A stretch of 62,450 nt of DNA from Metaruminococcus_A sp900762715 (GCA_048204295.1 DBFBLF010000070.1:1-62450); one strand, 5' to 3'; shown: positions 17,294 through 25,788, numbered from the stretch's first letter. Numbers and translations are program-made. The notes: generated by a model from the letters alone, not told the origin.

Positions 17294-19300
17294 ATGGATA
17301 AATACGTAGGAAAGCGGCTGGACGGCCGGTATGAAATTACAGAGCTCTTAGGTGTGGGCGGGATGGCGAACGTCTATAAGGCGAATGACATTCTTGAAGG
17401 CACAGTGGTAGCGGTAAAAATTCTTAAAGACGAATTTTCTAAAAACAGTGAATTCCTGAGAAGATTTAAAAACGAATCTAAGGCAATTGCTCTGCTGTCC
17501 CACCCGAATATTGTAAGGGTTGTAGACGTCAGCTTTGGTGATCGGATCCAGTATATTGTTATGGAGTATATTTCTGGCATTACCCTTAAAGAGTACATTG
17601 AACAGCAGGGTGTTCTGACCTGGAAAGAAGCGGTGCATTTTACTGTTCAGGTTCTACGCGCGCTTCAGCACGCGCATGATAACGGTATCGTCCACCGCGA
17701 TGTAAAGCCGCAGAATATCATGCTGCTCCAGGATGGTACGATCAAGGTCATGGATTTTGGCATCGCCCGGTTTGCGCGGGGTGACAGCAAGACCATGACG
17801 GATAAGGCAATTGGTTCCGTTCACTATATCAGCCCGGAACAGGCCCGCGGCGATGAAATTGATGAAAAGACCGATATCTACTCTGTTGGCGTCATGCTTT
17901 TTGAAATGCTGACCGGTCAGCTCCCTTTCGAGGCGGACAACGCCGTTTCAGTTGCCATTATGCAGATGCAGGCGCCTGTACGCAAACCGCGTGAAATCAA
18001 CGAAACCATCCCGGAAGGGCTGGAGGAAATCACGATCCGCGCTATGCAGAAAGACCCTGCCAAGCGCTACCAGAGTGCGGCTGAAATGTTGCGGGATATT
18101 GATGAATTTAAACGCAACCCGAGTATTGTATTTGAGTATAAATATTTTGGCGATGACGATGCCACTAAGTACTTTGACGCCGTTACTGCTGAAAAACAGG
18201 AGGATGCGGAAGAGGAAGAGCCCCAAGAAAAGAAATCTCATATGATTCCGATTCTTGCGGGGGTTGCTGCCGCTTTTGTTGTAGTTTCTATCATCGTCTG
18301 TATTGTAATTTTTGGGTTCAGCGATATGTTTGAAAAGGTCCCGGAGGTCACGGTTCCAAACTTAGTTGGCCAGGTATATGACGAGGTTATAAACGATGAG
18401 AAATACAGCAATATAAAAATTGAGCAGAAAAATACTGAATTTTCTGACGAATATGAAGCCGGGTACATTATCGATCAGGAAATCAAGGCTGGTATCAAAA
18501 TCAAAGAAGGCCAAACCTTGTATGTTGTTGTCAGCAAGGGCTTTAGTATGACAGATGTTCCGGATGTTACTAATCTTTCTTATGCAGAGGCTGAAGACCA
18601 GTTAAAGAAAAAAGGTCTTAAGGCTACCAAAGTAGAACAGTTTGACGCTACGGTGGCAAAGGGCAGCGTTATTAAAACTGATCCGGCAAAAGGAACCCAG
18701 GTAAAAACGAATACCGCTGTTACAGTATATGTCAGCATGGGTGAGGATGAGCAACCGATTGTTGTGCCCAAATTGATTGGTATGACTGTTTCTCAGGCTC
18801 AAACTGAGCTCAATAACCGTAAGCTTAAGTGCGAGGTTAAAGAGGTGGGAAGCAGCGAGCCGAAGGGGACTGTGTTATCCCAGAGCATTGCAGAAGGTAC
18901 AACGGTTCCCGAAGCGTCCCTGGTAATTATTGAAGTCAGCAACGGCGTACCCTCTAGCCGTACACTTACCTTTACTGCGAATATCCCGTCAAGCGCTTCT
19001 GCCAATTATCAGTACTTTACGTTTAAAGTGCTTATGGACGGTGTTGTAAAGAAGACAGAAGAGGTTAATGTGTCTGCCACTTCTAATTATAAATTTACCC
19101 TGACTGGCTCCGGTACAGATTCTCATGATATCCGGGTTATGGTTGTTCCGCGAGGTTCATCAGAGAATGAAAAGCTGTTTGTGCGTTATAGTGCCGACTT
19201 TGAGGGCGGTTCTATCCGTGTCGTCTCTACCGATTCCAAGGTGTTTGCTTCCTTTGTGCCTCCAGAGTCCTCGGAAAGCGGCAGTTCGGAAACTGAATAA
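17294..19300 (+). CDS. prkC: Ser/Thr protein kinase with PASTA repeats
   Basis: A 668-residue membrane kinase sensing muropeptides or lipid II. The cytoplasmic kinase domain (about 12-272) has the glycine loop LGVGGMANVY, catalytic Lys42, HRDVKPQN (Asp136) and DFG (154-156). After an acidic juxtamembrane stretch comes one membrane segment (317-342), then three PASTA repeats (about 349-416, 417-484, 485-553). A further 110-residue beta-rich tail ends in a Ser/Glu stretch. In Bacillus the homologue controls growth and germination. It pairs with prpC. Confidence 0.95.
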   Translation: MDKYVGKRLDGRYEITELLGVGGMANVYKANDILEGTVVAVKILKDEFSKNSEFLRRFKNESKAIALLSHPNIVRVVDVSFGDRIQYIVMEYISGITLKEYIEQQGVLTWKEAVHFTVQVLRALQHAHDNGIVHRDVKPQNIMLLQDGTIKVMDFGIARFARGDSKTMTDKAIGSVHYISPEQARGDEIDEKTDIYSVGVMLFEMLTGQLPFEADNAVSVAIMQMQAPVRKPREINETIPEGLEEITIRAMQKDPAKRYQSAAEMLRDIDEFKRNPSIVFEYKYFGDDDATKYFDAVTAEKQEDAEEEEPQEKKSHMIPILAGVAAAFVVVSIIVCIVIFGFSDMFEKVPEVTVPNLVGQVYDEVINDEKYSNIKIEQKNTEFSDEYEAGYIIDQEIKAGIKIKEGQTLYVVVSKGFSMTDVPDVTNLSYAEAEDQLKKKGLKATKVEQFDATVAKGSVIKTDPAKGTQVKTNTAVTVYVSMGEDEQPIVVPKLIGMTVSQAQTELNNRKLKCEVKEVGSSEPKGTVLSQSIAEGTTVPEASLVIIEVSNGVPSSRTLTFTANIPSSASANYQYFTFKVLMDGVVKKTEEVNVSATSNYKFTLTGSGTDSHDIRVMVVPRGSSENEKLFVRYSADFEGGSIRVVSTDSKVFASFVPPESSESGSSETE

Positions 19301-19317
19301 AAAATAGAAATAAGTAA

Positions 19318-19351
19318 ACGAATCCTCACTTGTAACTGGGTGAGGATTCGT
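19318..19351 (+). terminator. Hairpin between prkC and rsgA
   Basis: ACGAATCCTCAC (19318-19329) pairs perfectly with GTGAGGATTCGT (19340-19351) across a 10-base loop. The following bases (TCTATCTGG) are only weakly T-rich, so it may be a leaky terminator or an mRNA-stabilising hairpin. Confidence 0.6.
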
Positions 19352-19383
19352 TCTATCTGGTATGGGATGAAAGAAGGAACAGT

Positions 19384-20262
19384 TTGAAAGGGATTATCGT
19401 AAAAGGGATCGGCGGCTTTTATTATATCAAAGCGGAAAACGGTTGTGTTTATGAGTGTAAGGCAAAAGGTATTTTCCGTAAGGAAAAAATAATTCCCTTG
19501 GCCGGCGACTGGGTTAAAATTACGGTTGACAGTGATGAAAAGGGTGTTATTGATGAAATTTTTCCGCGCAAAAATGAATGGCTTCGCCCGCCCCTTGCAA
19601 ATCTCGACCAGCTCGTGCTGGTCGTTTCCTCCTGCGAGCCGACGCCCAACCTGCTGAATCTGGATAAGCTTTTGACAGTAGCCGAATACAAGGAAATTGA
19701 ACCGTTGATTGTCATTACAAAAGTTGATTTGGCGGATGGGGAAGAATTGAAACGGGTTTACCGGAGCGCGGGTTTTACCGCAATGCTCATTAACAATCTG
19801 GAAAAAGATACGGGCAAAATGCTGCTCCCTTATCTGGAAGGGAAAGTGACGGCATTGACCGGGAATTCGGGAGTGGGGAAATCAAGCCTTCTCAATAATA
19901 TTTTCGGCACATCCGCACTGGAAACTTCAGAAATCAGCCAAAAACTTGGGCGCGGCCGCCATACTACTCGCCATGTTGAGCTTTATCCGGTAAACGGCGG
20001 TTACGTTGCGGATACGCCGGGTTTTTCAACGATTGAAATGAATAAATATGCCCTGATCAAAAAAGAAGAACTTGCGGAGTGTTTTCGTGAATTTGCGCCG
20101 TATCTGGGGAAATGCCGGTTCCATGACTGTTCCCACACCGGGGAGATAGGTTGTGCGGTCAAAGAGGCTTTGGAACAAGGGAGGATACCCTTGTCGCGTT
20201 ATCAAAGTTACTGTCAGCTTTATGAGGACGCAAAATTGATTAAGGAATGGGAAAACAAATGA
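19384..20262 (+). CDS. rsgA: Ribosome small-subunit-dependent GTPase RsgA
   Basis: A 292-residue circularly permuted GTPase that assists late 30S maturation. The N-terminal OB-fold is followed by the permuted order of GTPase motifs: TKVD first, then Walker A GNSGVGKSS and DTPGF. The C-terminal zinc site CRFHDCSH is present. The start is TTG with AAGGAAC upstream. It follows prkC across a hairpin and overlaps thiN. Confidence 0.94.
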   Translation: MKGIIVKGIGGFYYIKAENGCVYECKAKGIFRKEKIIPLAGDWVKITVDSDEKGVIDEIFPRKNEWLRPPLANLDQLVLVVSSCEPTPNLLNLDKLLTVAEYKEIEPLIVITKVDLADGEELKRVYRSAGFTAMLINNLEKDTGKMLLPYLEGKVTALTGNSGVGKSSLLNNIFGTSALETSEISQKLGRGRHTTRHVELYPVNGGYVADTPGFSTIEMNKYALIKKEELAECFREFAPYLGKCRFHDCSHTGEIGCAVKEALEQGRIPLSRYQSYCQLYEDAKLIKEWENK

Positions 20263-20894
20263 GTATTTGCTACGTGATTGGCGCGGCTCCGTTCAATCCT
20301 GCGTTTTTCCGTATGCCGGAAGAAAATGATTACGTAATCTGTGCAGATGGAGGATATGACAGCCTGCTGTCGCTGGGACTCTGTCCGGATCTTGTTGTGG
20401 GGGATTTTGACTCTTCTGCTGTAAAGGCGCAGAACTGTCTTTGTGAAGTGGTTCGCCTTCTCCCTGAAAAAGATGATACCGATATGCTCAGTGCCGTCAA
20501 AATTGCACTGTCAAGGGGATGGAATGAATTCTACTTTTACGGTGGGTTAGGCGGCCTTCGGCTGGATCATACAATTGCCAATATTCAGCTTCTTTCTTAC
20601 CTGCTGGATCATAGGGCGAGGGGAACATTCTTTGACGGAAAAACTATGGTAACAATGATTGAAAACGGGAAGCTGATCCTGCCGAGGGATGACAGCTGTT
20701 ATTTTTCTGTTTTTTCCTTTACTGGTTCCTGTCCGGACGTCACTTTGAAAGGTGTAAAATATCCTCTGGAACATGCTGTTATAACTTCTTCCTTTCCAAT
20801 TGGCGTCAGCAACGAAATTACCGCGCCTGAGGCGGAAATATCAAACCGGGAAGGAAAGCTTCTTGTAATGCTTGCCCCTAAAAACCCGCAGTAA
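20259..20894 (+). CDS. thiN: Thiamine diphosphokinase
   Basis: A 211-residue enzyme transferring pyrophosphate from ATP to thiamine. The active-site motifs CADGGYDSLL, VVGDFDS and PEKDDTDM are present, with a C-terminal thiamine-binding beta region. The ATG at 20259 forms an ATGA overlap with the rsgA stop, with AAGGA upstream; an in-frame start at 20247 is possible. In Bacillus rpe lies between rsgA and thiN; it is absent here. Confidence 0.92.
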   Translation: MSICYVIGAAPFNPAFFRMPEENDYVICADGGYDSLLSLGLCPDLVVGDFDSSAVKAQNCLCEVVRLLPEKDDTDMLSAVKIALSRGWNEFYFYGGLGGLRLDHTIANIQLLSYLLDHRARGTFFDGKTMVTMIENGKLILPRDDSCYFSVFSFTGSCPDVTLKGVKYPLEHAVITSSFPIGVSNEITAPEAEISNREGKLLVMLAPKNPQ

Positions 20895-20953
20895 CACTAT
20901 TTGCCCTTGCTGTATATAATGAGAATACATCAAGAAAGGTCGGAGCAAGGGGG

Positions 20954-21115
20954 ATGGAGGCAGTGCGGAAATGCAGCCAGCGGCCGCCGGGTTTGATTGC
21001 AATTGCAGTGGGCGTTGTTGTTCTTGCGCTGGCTTTCGGCTCGTACCGTTTACTGATGATTCTTGCAGCAGTTGCCCTCATTTATTTGGGGCTGTGCTCA
21101 GCACGCAGGATGTAA
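20954..21115 (+). CDS. Small two-segment membrane protein
   Basis: A 53-residue reading frame with GGAG eight bases before its ATG. The product has a basic N-terminus, then two hydrophobic stretches (about 13-31 and 34-46) separated by GSYR, and ends in SARRM. I do not recognise the family. Its place between thiN and spoVM, both with good ribosome sites, supports a real gene, possibly linked to sporulation. It is too short for a firm call. Confidence 0.6.
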   Translation: MEAVRKCSQRPPGLIAIAVGVVVLALAFGSYRLLMILAAVALIYLGLCSARRM

Positions 21116-21175
21116 AGCGATAATGCTTTTCACATAAGATAACCAAACTGCGCTGTATGAACGGAGGAATGCATC

Positions 21176-21265
21176 GTGAAAATTGTCGTAGTCAAGAGCC
21201 CAAAATTTTTGGCGGGGTTTCTGAAATTCCTGTTTAAAATAAAAGATGAAGAGAAATCTGCATAA
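21176..21265 (+). CDS. spoVM: Stage V sporulation protein M
   Basis: A 29-residue amphipathic peptide starting at GTG, with GGAGG (21163-21167) eight bases upstream. The translated start MKIVVVKSPKFLAGFLKFLF aligns with Bacillus SpoVM (MKFYTIKLPKFLGGIVRAML): the central Pro and the KFL-G core are kept. SpoVM recognises the curved forespore membrane and anchors the SpoIVA coat base. It lies downstream of prkC-rsgA-thiN, as in Bacillus. The ATG at 21169 opens a different, meaningless frame. Confidence 0.88.
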   Translation: MKIVVVKSPKFLAGFLKFLFKIKDEEKSA

Positions 21266-21275
21266 AAGAATACAT

Positions 21276-21307
21276 AAAAACGCGGCAGGATATCCTGCCG
21301 CGTTTTT
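21276..21307. terminator. Bidirectional terminator, perfect 32-bp palindrome
   Basis: AAAAACGCGGCAGGAT is followed at once by its exact reverse complement, giving a stem with A and T tracts on either side. It sits between convergent spoVM and the flavodoxin-like gene, so it can end transcription from both strands. Confidence 0.95.
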
Positions 21308-21316
21308 ATGATGTCG

Positions 21317-21889
21317 TTATTCATAAGAGAAAAGTTTCTTTGCTGCATTCCGGCAGACGTTGAGGTCAACTTCAAAAAAGCGGTCCGTTTGTTTTACTGA
21401 AACGGTTTCTATAAGTGAAACATTAATGGTGTCGAGAACATATTGAGTGGAAAGTTCTACCTGCTTTGGTCCAACACTATCATTTGAACCGCTTGTCGTT
21501 AAAAGGACCGCCTTTCTGCGTTTGATTCCGTCAAAGGAACGGTGATAAAAATAAGGCTGGAAACGGTCAAATATTTGTTTCAGCGGTGCAGGGACCCCTA
21601 AAAAGTAAACCGGCGTTGCGATGATGAAGTTGTCACTTTCATATACCGCCTGTTCAATTTCATGAAATGCATCGTTTTTTCCTCGAAAACATACGCCCGT
21701 TTTCTTACAGTGGTCACAGCCGATACAAGGTTCTACCTTTAAGTCATAGGCGCACAGCAGCTTGGCCTGTGTGTTTTCCGGACAGAAACGCAGAAATTCG
21801 TCCAACAGTTTAGCAGTGTTCCCCCGATTGTTTGGAGAACCAAAAAAAATGGCGCTCTTTTTAATTTTGCCGCTGTTCACAGTACTCAC
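21317..21889 (-). CDS. Flavodoxin-like NADPH-dependent FMN reductase family
   Basis: A 190-residue flavoprotein of the NADPH-dependent FMN reductase/iron-sulfur flavoprotein group. The FMN phosphate loop is GSPNNRGNTAK (about 18-28), followed by the Cys motif CIGCDHCKKTGVC seen in iron-sulfur flavoproteins, and TPVYFLGVPAPLKQIFDR. The Cys pattern may bind a cluster or be a vestige. The start is GTG with AGGGG upstream, inside the end of pyrB (29-base overlap), so it is the last gene of the comEA-pyrB operon. Substrate unknown. Confidence 0.82.
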   Translation of the reverse strand: MSTVNSGKIKKSAIFFGSPNNRGNTAKLLDEFLRFCPENTQAKLLCAYDLKVEPCIGCDHCKKTGVCFRGKNDAFHEIEQAVYESDNFIIATPVYFLGVPAPLKQIFDRFQPYFYHRSFDGIKRRKAVLLTTSGSNDSVGPKQVELSTQYVLDTINVSLIETVSVKQTDRFFEVDLNVCRNAAKKLFSYE

Positions 21890-22937
21890 AAAGAAGGTCC
21901 CCTTCCACTTTTTTATAAGAGTGGGGCAGGTAGGCTTCGCTGGCCGTAATACAGCGCGGATTGCTGCAGCTGTGTTCCAGCGCTTCGCCTTTCAGAATGG
22001 GGGCGTGGTCAAACCCGCCCAGCATGCTCATAATCAGTGCCATCCTTGCGTAGACGCCGTAGAGAGTTTGTTTAAAATAGATGGCCCGGGTATCGTCGTC
22101 CACTCGGTAGTCGATTTCATCCACGCGGGGCAAAGGATGAAGAATTTTGAGGTCCGCTTTGGCTTTTACCAGCTTCTCCGGGTCTAGGACATAGGTGTCT
22201 TTCTGCTGCAGGTATTCATCTTCGCTCGCAAAACGCTCCCGCTGGATCCGCGTCATATAAAGAACGTCAAGCTCAGGAATTGCGTCTTCCAAAGAGAGAA
22301 CCTCTGTATAAGGTACACGGTTCCGGATCAACAGTTCCTTAATGTAGGAGGGCACTGTAAGTTCTTTAGTAGAGATTAATACAAAGGAATTTCCTTCATA
22401 TTGAGAAAGCGCTTTAATCAGGGAATGGACGGTGCGGCCGTTTTTCAGGTCGCCGCAGAGCCCGACTGTCAGGTGGTCGAGCCGCCCCTTTTCGCGGGAG
22501 AGGGTCACAAGGTCGGTCAATGTTTGAGTGGGGTGGAGATGGCCGCCGTCCCCGGCATTGATGACCGGGCAGTTTGCGTAAAGAGAGGCAGCCTTTGCGG
22601 ACCCCTCCATCGGGTGACGCATGGCGATAATATCGGCGTAGCCGCTGACGACAACAATGGTGTCCTTCAGTGATTCCCCTTTTGCCACTGAGGAATTCTG
22701 CGGGTTGTCAAAGCCGATGATCCGTCCGCCCAGCTTCAGCATAGCGGTCTGAAAAGACATCTGCGTCCGGGTTGACGGCTCATAAAAGAGGGTGGCCATA
22801 ATTTTACCGTGACAGCTGCCGTAGTATTCGCCCGGATTGTCGGCAATTTTAAGGGCGAGCTGGATGATTGAACTCCACTCGCTTTGGGAAAAATCGTTTA
22901 AGTCAATCAGATGTTTATAGTTCACGGTTTTGCACAT
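21861..22937 (-). CDS. pyrB: Aspartate carbamoyltransferase with PyrI-like zinc tail
   Basis: A 358-residue enzyme for the committed step of pyrimidine synthesis. The catalytic core (about 1-310) has the carbamoyl-phosphate loop EPSTRT, HPTQTLTDL and HPLPRVDEID. Unlike ordinary catalytic chains of about 305 residues, it continues with a tail holding Cys324-x4-Cys329 and Cys350-x2-Cys353, the pattern of the zinc domain of the regulatory chain PyrI (which has C-PNSN-C ... CKYC). The PyrI nucleotide-binding domain is absent. It starts 3 bases after the ComEA-like gene; a GTG at 22925 is an alternative start because the ATG abuts AAAGG. Confidence 0.92.
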   Translation of the reverse strand: MCKTVNYKHLIDLNDFSQSEWSSIIQLALKIADNPGEYYGSCHGKIMATLFYEPSTRTQMSFQTAMLKLGGRIIGFDNPQNSSVAKGESLKDTIVVVSGYADIIAMRHPMEGSAKAASLYANCPVINAGDGGHLHPTQTLTDLVTLSREKGRLDHLTVGLCGDLKNGRTVHSLIKALSQYEGNSFVLISTKELTVPSYIKELLIRNRVPYTEVLSLEDAIPELDVLYMTRIQRERFASEDEYLQQKDTYVLDPEKLVKAKADLKILHPLPRVDEIDYRVDDDTRAIYFKQTLYGVYARMALIMSMLGGFDHAPILKGEALEHSCSNPRCITASEAYLPHSYKKVEGDLLCEYCEQRQN

Positions 22938-22940
22938 CCT

Positions 22941-23408
22941 TTATTCGCAGTAAATGGAGTCTTTAATTTTATTATACGTGTTATAACCGAGCTGAGTAAT
23001 CTTTTTCAAATCTTCAGTCGAAGTATAACCACCGGCCTTTTCACGATAAAGAACAATTAGCCGCGCGAGCTCCTCGGTAATTCCATCTATCTGGCAAAGT
23101 TCTTCCTCGGTAGCGGTGTTGATATTGAGAGGCAAAACAATTTTCGGCTCCGAACTTTCTGAAGAAGACAATGATTTGGAAGAAGAGGAAGACGGTTTCT
23201 TCGGTGGTTTTGAGGATACGCTGTCACTCGATTTATCTTCGGACGATCCTTGCCCCAGCGCCTGATCATCTTTGGAATTTGACGAAGAAGGCAGCGTAAT
23301 ACGGCTGACGACCGGTTCGGCAGATTCTTCCGGGAAAAGAGCATAAATACTGAGAAACAATACAGCGGCAATTAACAGACCGGCCGCAATTACTTTAGTC
23401 GCCTTCAA
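22941..23408 (-). CDS. ComEA-like helix-hairpin-helix DNA-binding protein
   Basis: A 155-residue membrane-anchored protein: N-terminal membrane segment (about 6-25), a Ser/Lys-rich linker (about 38-90) and a C-terminal helix-hairpin-helix region starting NINTATEEELCQIDGI. In competence systems ComEA binds incoming DNA outside the membrane. No comEC or comEB is next to it, so a role in uptake is inferred only from the domain. The start is TTG with AAGGAAGG upstream. First gene of an operon with pyrB. Confidence 0.8.
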   Translation of the reverse strand: MKATKVIAAGLLIAAVLFLSIYALFPEESAEPVVSRITLPSSSNSKDDQALGQGSSEDKSSDSVSSKPPKKPSSSSSKSLSSSESSEPKIVLPLNINTATEEELCQIDGITEELARLIVLYREKAGGYTSTEDLKKITQLGYNTYNKIKDSIYCE

Positions 23409-23463
23409 ATACTACCTTCCTTTCAAACACGTAAAATGAGCTTTTAAATCTACTACTTTAGAA

Positions 23464-23492
23464 ATAGTAGCATGTTTTACAATGCTTGTAAA
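23464..23492 (-). promoter_or_regulatory. Sigma-A promoter of the comEA-like/pyrB operon
   Basis: On the minus strand TTTACA (23492-23487) lies 17 bases before TACTAT (23469-23464). A start near 23457 gives a leader of about 48 bases. The spacer contains part of the inverted repeat TTTACAA-TGC-TTGTAAA around the -35. Confidence 0.75.
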
Positions 23493-23570
23493 GAAAGACG
23501 ATTTTTGTCAGCTTTGAGTATATATGTCTGAAGCTAGGGAAAATTTAACAACTGTACCTTTATCTACCTG

Positions 23571-25748
23571 TTAGAGTAAAGGAGTCAGGGCGGGAAGGCC
23601 GGAGCAGATGATATCCGGTTTTTCGTTTGCGGTCAGCAGCATTTCGGGGGTGGTTTCACCCGAAAGCACCAACACTGTCAGAACGCCGTTGCCGCTGCCG
23701 ATTGCAATGTCGGTATAAAGCCGGTCGCCAACGAATGCAATTTCGTCCTCGCGGTATCCGGTTTTTTCTAATACATAATCGAGGGTATGGCGGGAAGGCT
23801 TTCCAAAGAATTCAAGCTTTACGCCGGTAGAAGCATAAATCAACTGGGAAATGGAGCCGCAGTCGGGAAGAAAACCGCCTTTGTCCAGCGGGCAGACATA
23901 ATCCATATTGACCCCGAAAGCGGGCGTGCCGTTTTTAATCAGGTTACATGCGGCGGTCAGCCTGTCGTAAGACAGGGTGGTATCAAACCCTACAATGACA
24001 GCGTCCGGATGTTCTTCATCAATTATATATCCGGCTTTCACAAAATCCTGTTTGAGGTATTCGGTTCCCAGAATGAAAAATTTCTGGTAAGAAGTGTTTT
24101 TTTTCAGGTATTCAATTGTAACTTCATTTGAAATAAGAACCTTCCCAACGTGGGAGGGACAGCCCATTTTGCGGAGCTTTTCCTCATAAAGGGAGGCGTT
24201 TTTAGAGGAATTGTTGGTGTAGAAGTGGTATTCTTTTCCTTTTTCTTTTACCTTGTTGATGAAGTCGATAGAACCGTCCAAAAGGCGGTCGCTCAAATAA
24301 AAGGTTCCGTCCATGTCTAAAATGAAGCATTTGATTTTAGAGAGTTTTTCCCGAATTGTTTCCGGGGCAGTGCACAAATTCTCCGCTTCGTCCGCAGTCA
24401 TATATTCGGCAACCTGTTCCGCAATCCCAGCCAGTTCGCCTAGGTCCCAGAGCATTTGAAGGACGGTATAGCGGGTGCGCAGTTCTTTGGCGTAGAGCAG
24501 GCTGTCATGAACCGTTTTTTTATCAATTCCAACCTGTACCGGACGGTATGGAGCACCAAGCGCCCTGAGAATGTTTTCTGCAAAGGATGCGTTTGGCAGA
24601 AGCACCTCAATGGTCTCTTTGATTTCATCCCAATGGGTGAGAATCGCTTCCAGGCGTTTCTTGTGGAGCAGGGGAGAAGTGCGGTTCTCTTTTGCATTCG
24701 TTTTTAAGATATCCGGCGCGGCGGTATGGTAAACTTCCCTGAGCTTTTCTTCAAAGCCCGGATTGTCGAAGGAGGAGACAAAATCCAGCGCTTTTTCCCG
24801 GTTTGGGGACAGTTTCTTCACCAGTTCGTACAGCTTGAGGATGGCAACGGTGGTGATGCCGACCTTTGTACCGTGCAGGACCGCCTCTTTTCCGGCAAAA
24901 AGGAAGGTCATCTCCCAGAAATGGGCAAGGTGGTGCTCCGCTCCGGAGGCCGGGCGGGAGTTGCCGGCAAAGCTCATGGCAATGCCGCTGAGCACAAGCC
25001 CTTCCATCAGGCTCTTGATGGCGGAGGGCTTGCGTTCCTTGAGCCCTTCGACATCGGAAGTACATTTTTCTATGGCGTTTTTCATCAGTTCAACAATTTC
25101 AGGGCAGTAGTATTCGTCGTTGATGATTTTTGAAAGCTGCCAATCGCAGAGAGAGGTATATTTCCCAAGAACGTCGCCAAGACCCGCGTAAATCATGGCT
25201 TCCGGCGCTTTACAGAGGATGTCCAGGTCCGCGATGACCGCGCGGGGCCCCGCAGCGTCATAAGTGACTTTCAGGTCGTTGACGATCAGCGGTGAAACAG
25301 TAGAAACAAAGCCGTCCATTGAGGGAGCGGTCGCAACAATCACATAGGGAATATTCAGTTTATAGGCCATATACCGGGAGAGGTCGTTGATGGTTCCGGA
25401 ACCCGCCGCAATGACCAGGTCAGTGTCCGCCGGAATGCTTAAAACAAGGTCAGCCAGTGCCTTTTCATTTGGAACAAGCTGTCCTTCCCGCTCAAAAATA
25501 TGGGAAACAACCCGGTAATCTTCTTTTAAAAGCTGCCTTTCTACCGTCTCACCGGCAATTTTAAAAGTGTTATTGTCGGCAATTAGAAAGACGTTTCGAG
25601 CTTGATAGGGCCAGATCAGTTCAGCGACCCGTGAAATGGCGCCGCTCTCAATGACGATCTGGTCAATATCAATGCTATGTGTTTTCCCGCAGCTGCATGC
25701 AAATACTTTTCCCGGGAAATCGCTTAATTCCTGATAGGTAATCCCCAT
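23571..25748 (-). CDS. Fusion of AraM-like dehydrogenase and AraL-like HAD phosphatase
   Basis: A 725-residue two-domain protein. Residues about 1-450 resemble sn-glycerol-1-phosphate dehydrogenase (AraM/EgsA): NAD loop AAGSGTINDL (114-123), ATAPSMDGF, and candidate metal ligands Asp192, a His of EHHLAH (271-276) and His292. Residues about 465-725 are a HAD-IIA phosphatase of the AraL/NagD type: nucleophile Asp478 and Asp480 in DMDGT, YTNNSS (510-515), FGKPS and GDRLYTDI (674-681). In Bacillus araL and araM are separate neighbours in the ara operon; here they appear fused in the order M-L. The likely logic is making and dephosphorylating glycerol-1-phosphate or a related polyol phosphate. AAGGAGG precedes the ATG. 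It stands alone. Confidence 0.85.
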   Translation of the reverse strand: MGITYQELSDFPGKVFACSCGKTHSIDIDQIVIESGAISRVAELIWPYQARNVFLIADNNTFKIAGETVERQLLKEDYRVVSHIFEREGQLVPNEKALADLVLSIPADTDLVIAAGSGTINDLSRYMAYKLNIPYVIVATAPSMDGFVSTVSPLIVNDLKVTYDAAGPRAVIADLDILCKAPEAMIYAGLGDVLGKYTSLCDWQLSKIINDEYYCPEIVELMKNAIEKCTSDVEGLKERKPSAIKSLMEGLVLSGIAMSFAGNSRPASGAEHHLAHFWEMTFLFAGKEAVLHGTKVGITTVAILKLYELVKKLSPNREKALDFVSSFDNPGFEEKLREVYHTAAPDILKTNAKENRTSPLLHKKRLEAILTHWDEIKETIEVLLPNASFAENILRALGAPYRPVQVGIDKKTVHDSLLYAKELRTRYTVLQMLWDLGELAGIAEQVAEYMTADEAENLCTAPETIREKLSKIKCFILDMDGTFYLSDRLLDGSIDFINKVKEKGKEYHFYTNNSSKNASLYEEKLRKMGCPSHVGKVLISNEVTIEYLKKNTSYQKFFILGTEYLKQDFVKAGYIIDEEHPDAVIVGFDTTLSYDRLTAACNLIKNGTPAFGVNMDYVCPLDKGGFLPDCGSISQLIYASTGVKLEFFGKPSRHTLDYVLEKTGYREDEIAFVGDRLYTDIAIGSGNGVLTVLVLSGETTPEMLLTANEKPDIICSGLPALTPLL

Positions 25749-25788
25749 GATGTTCCTCCTTGGTTTTTGTGTTAAAGTTCCAGTTAAA

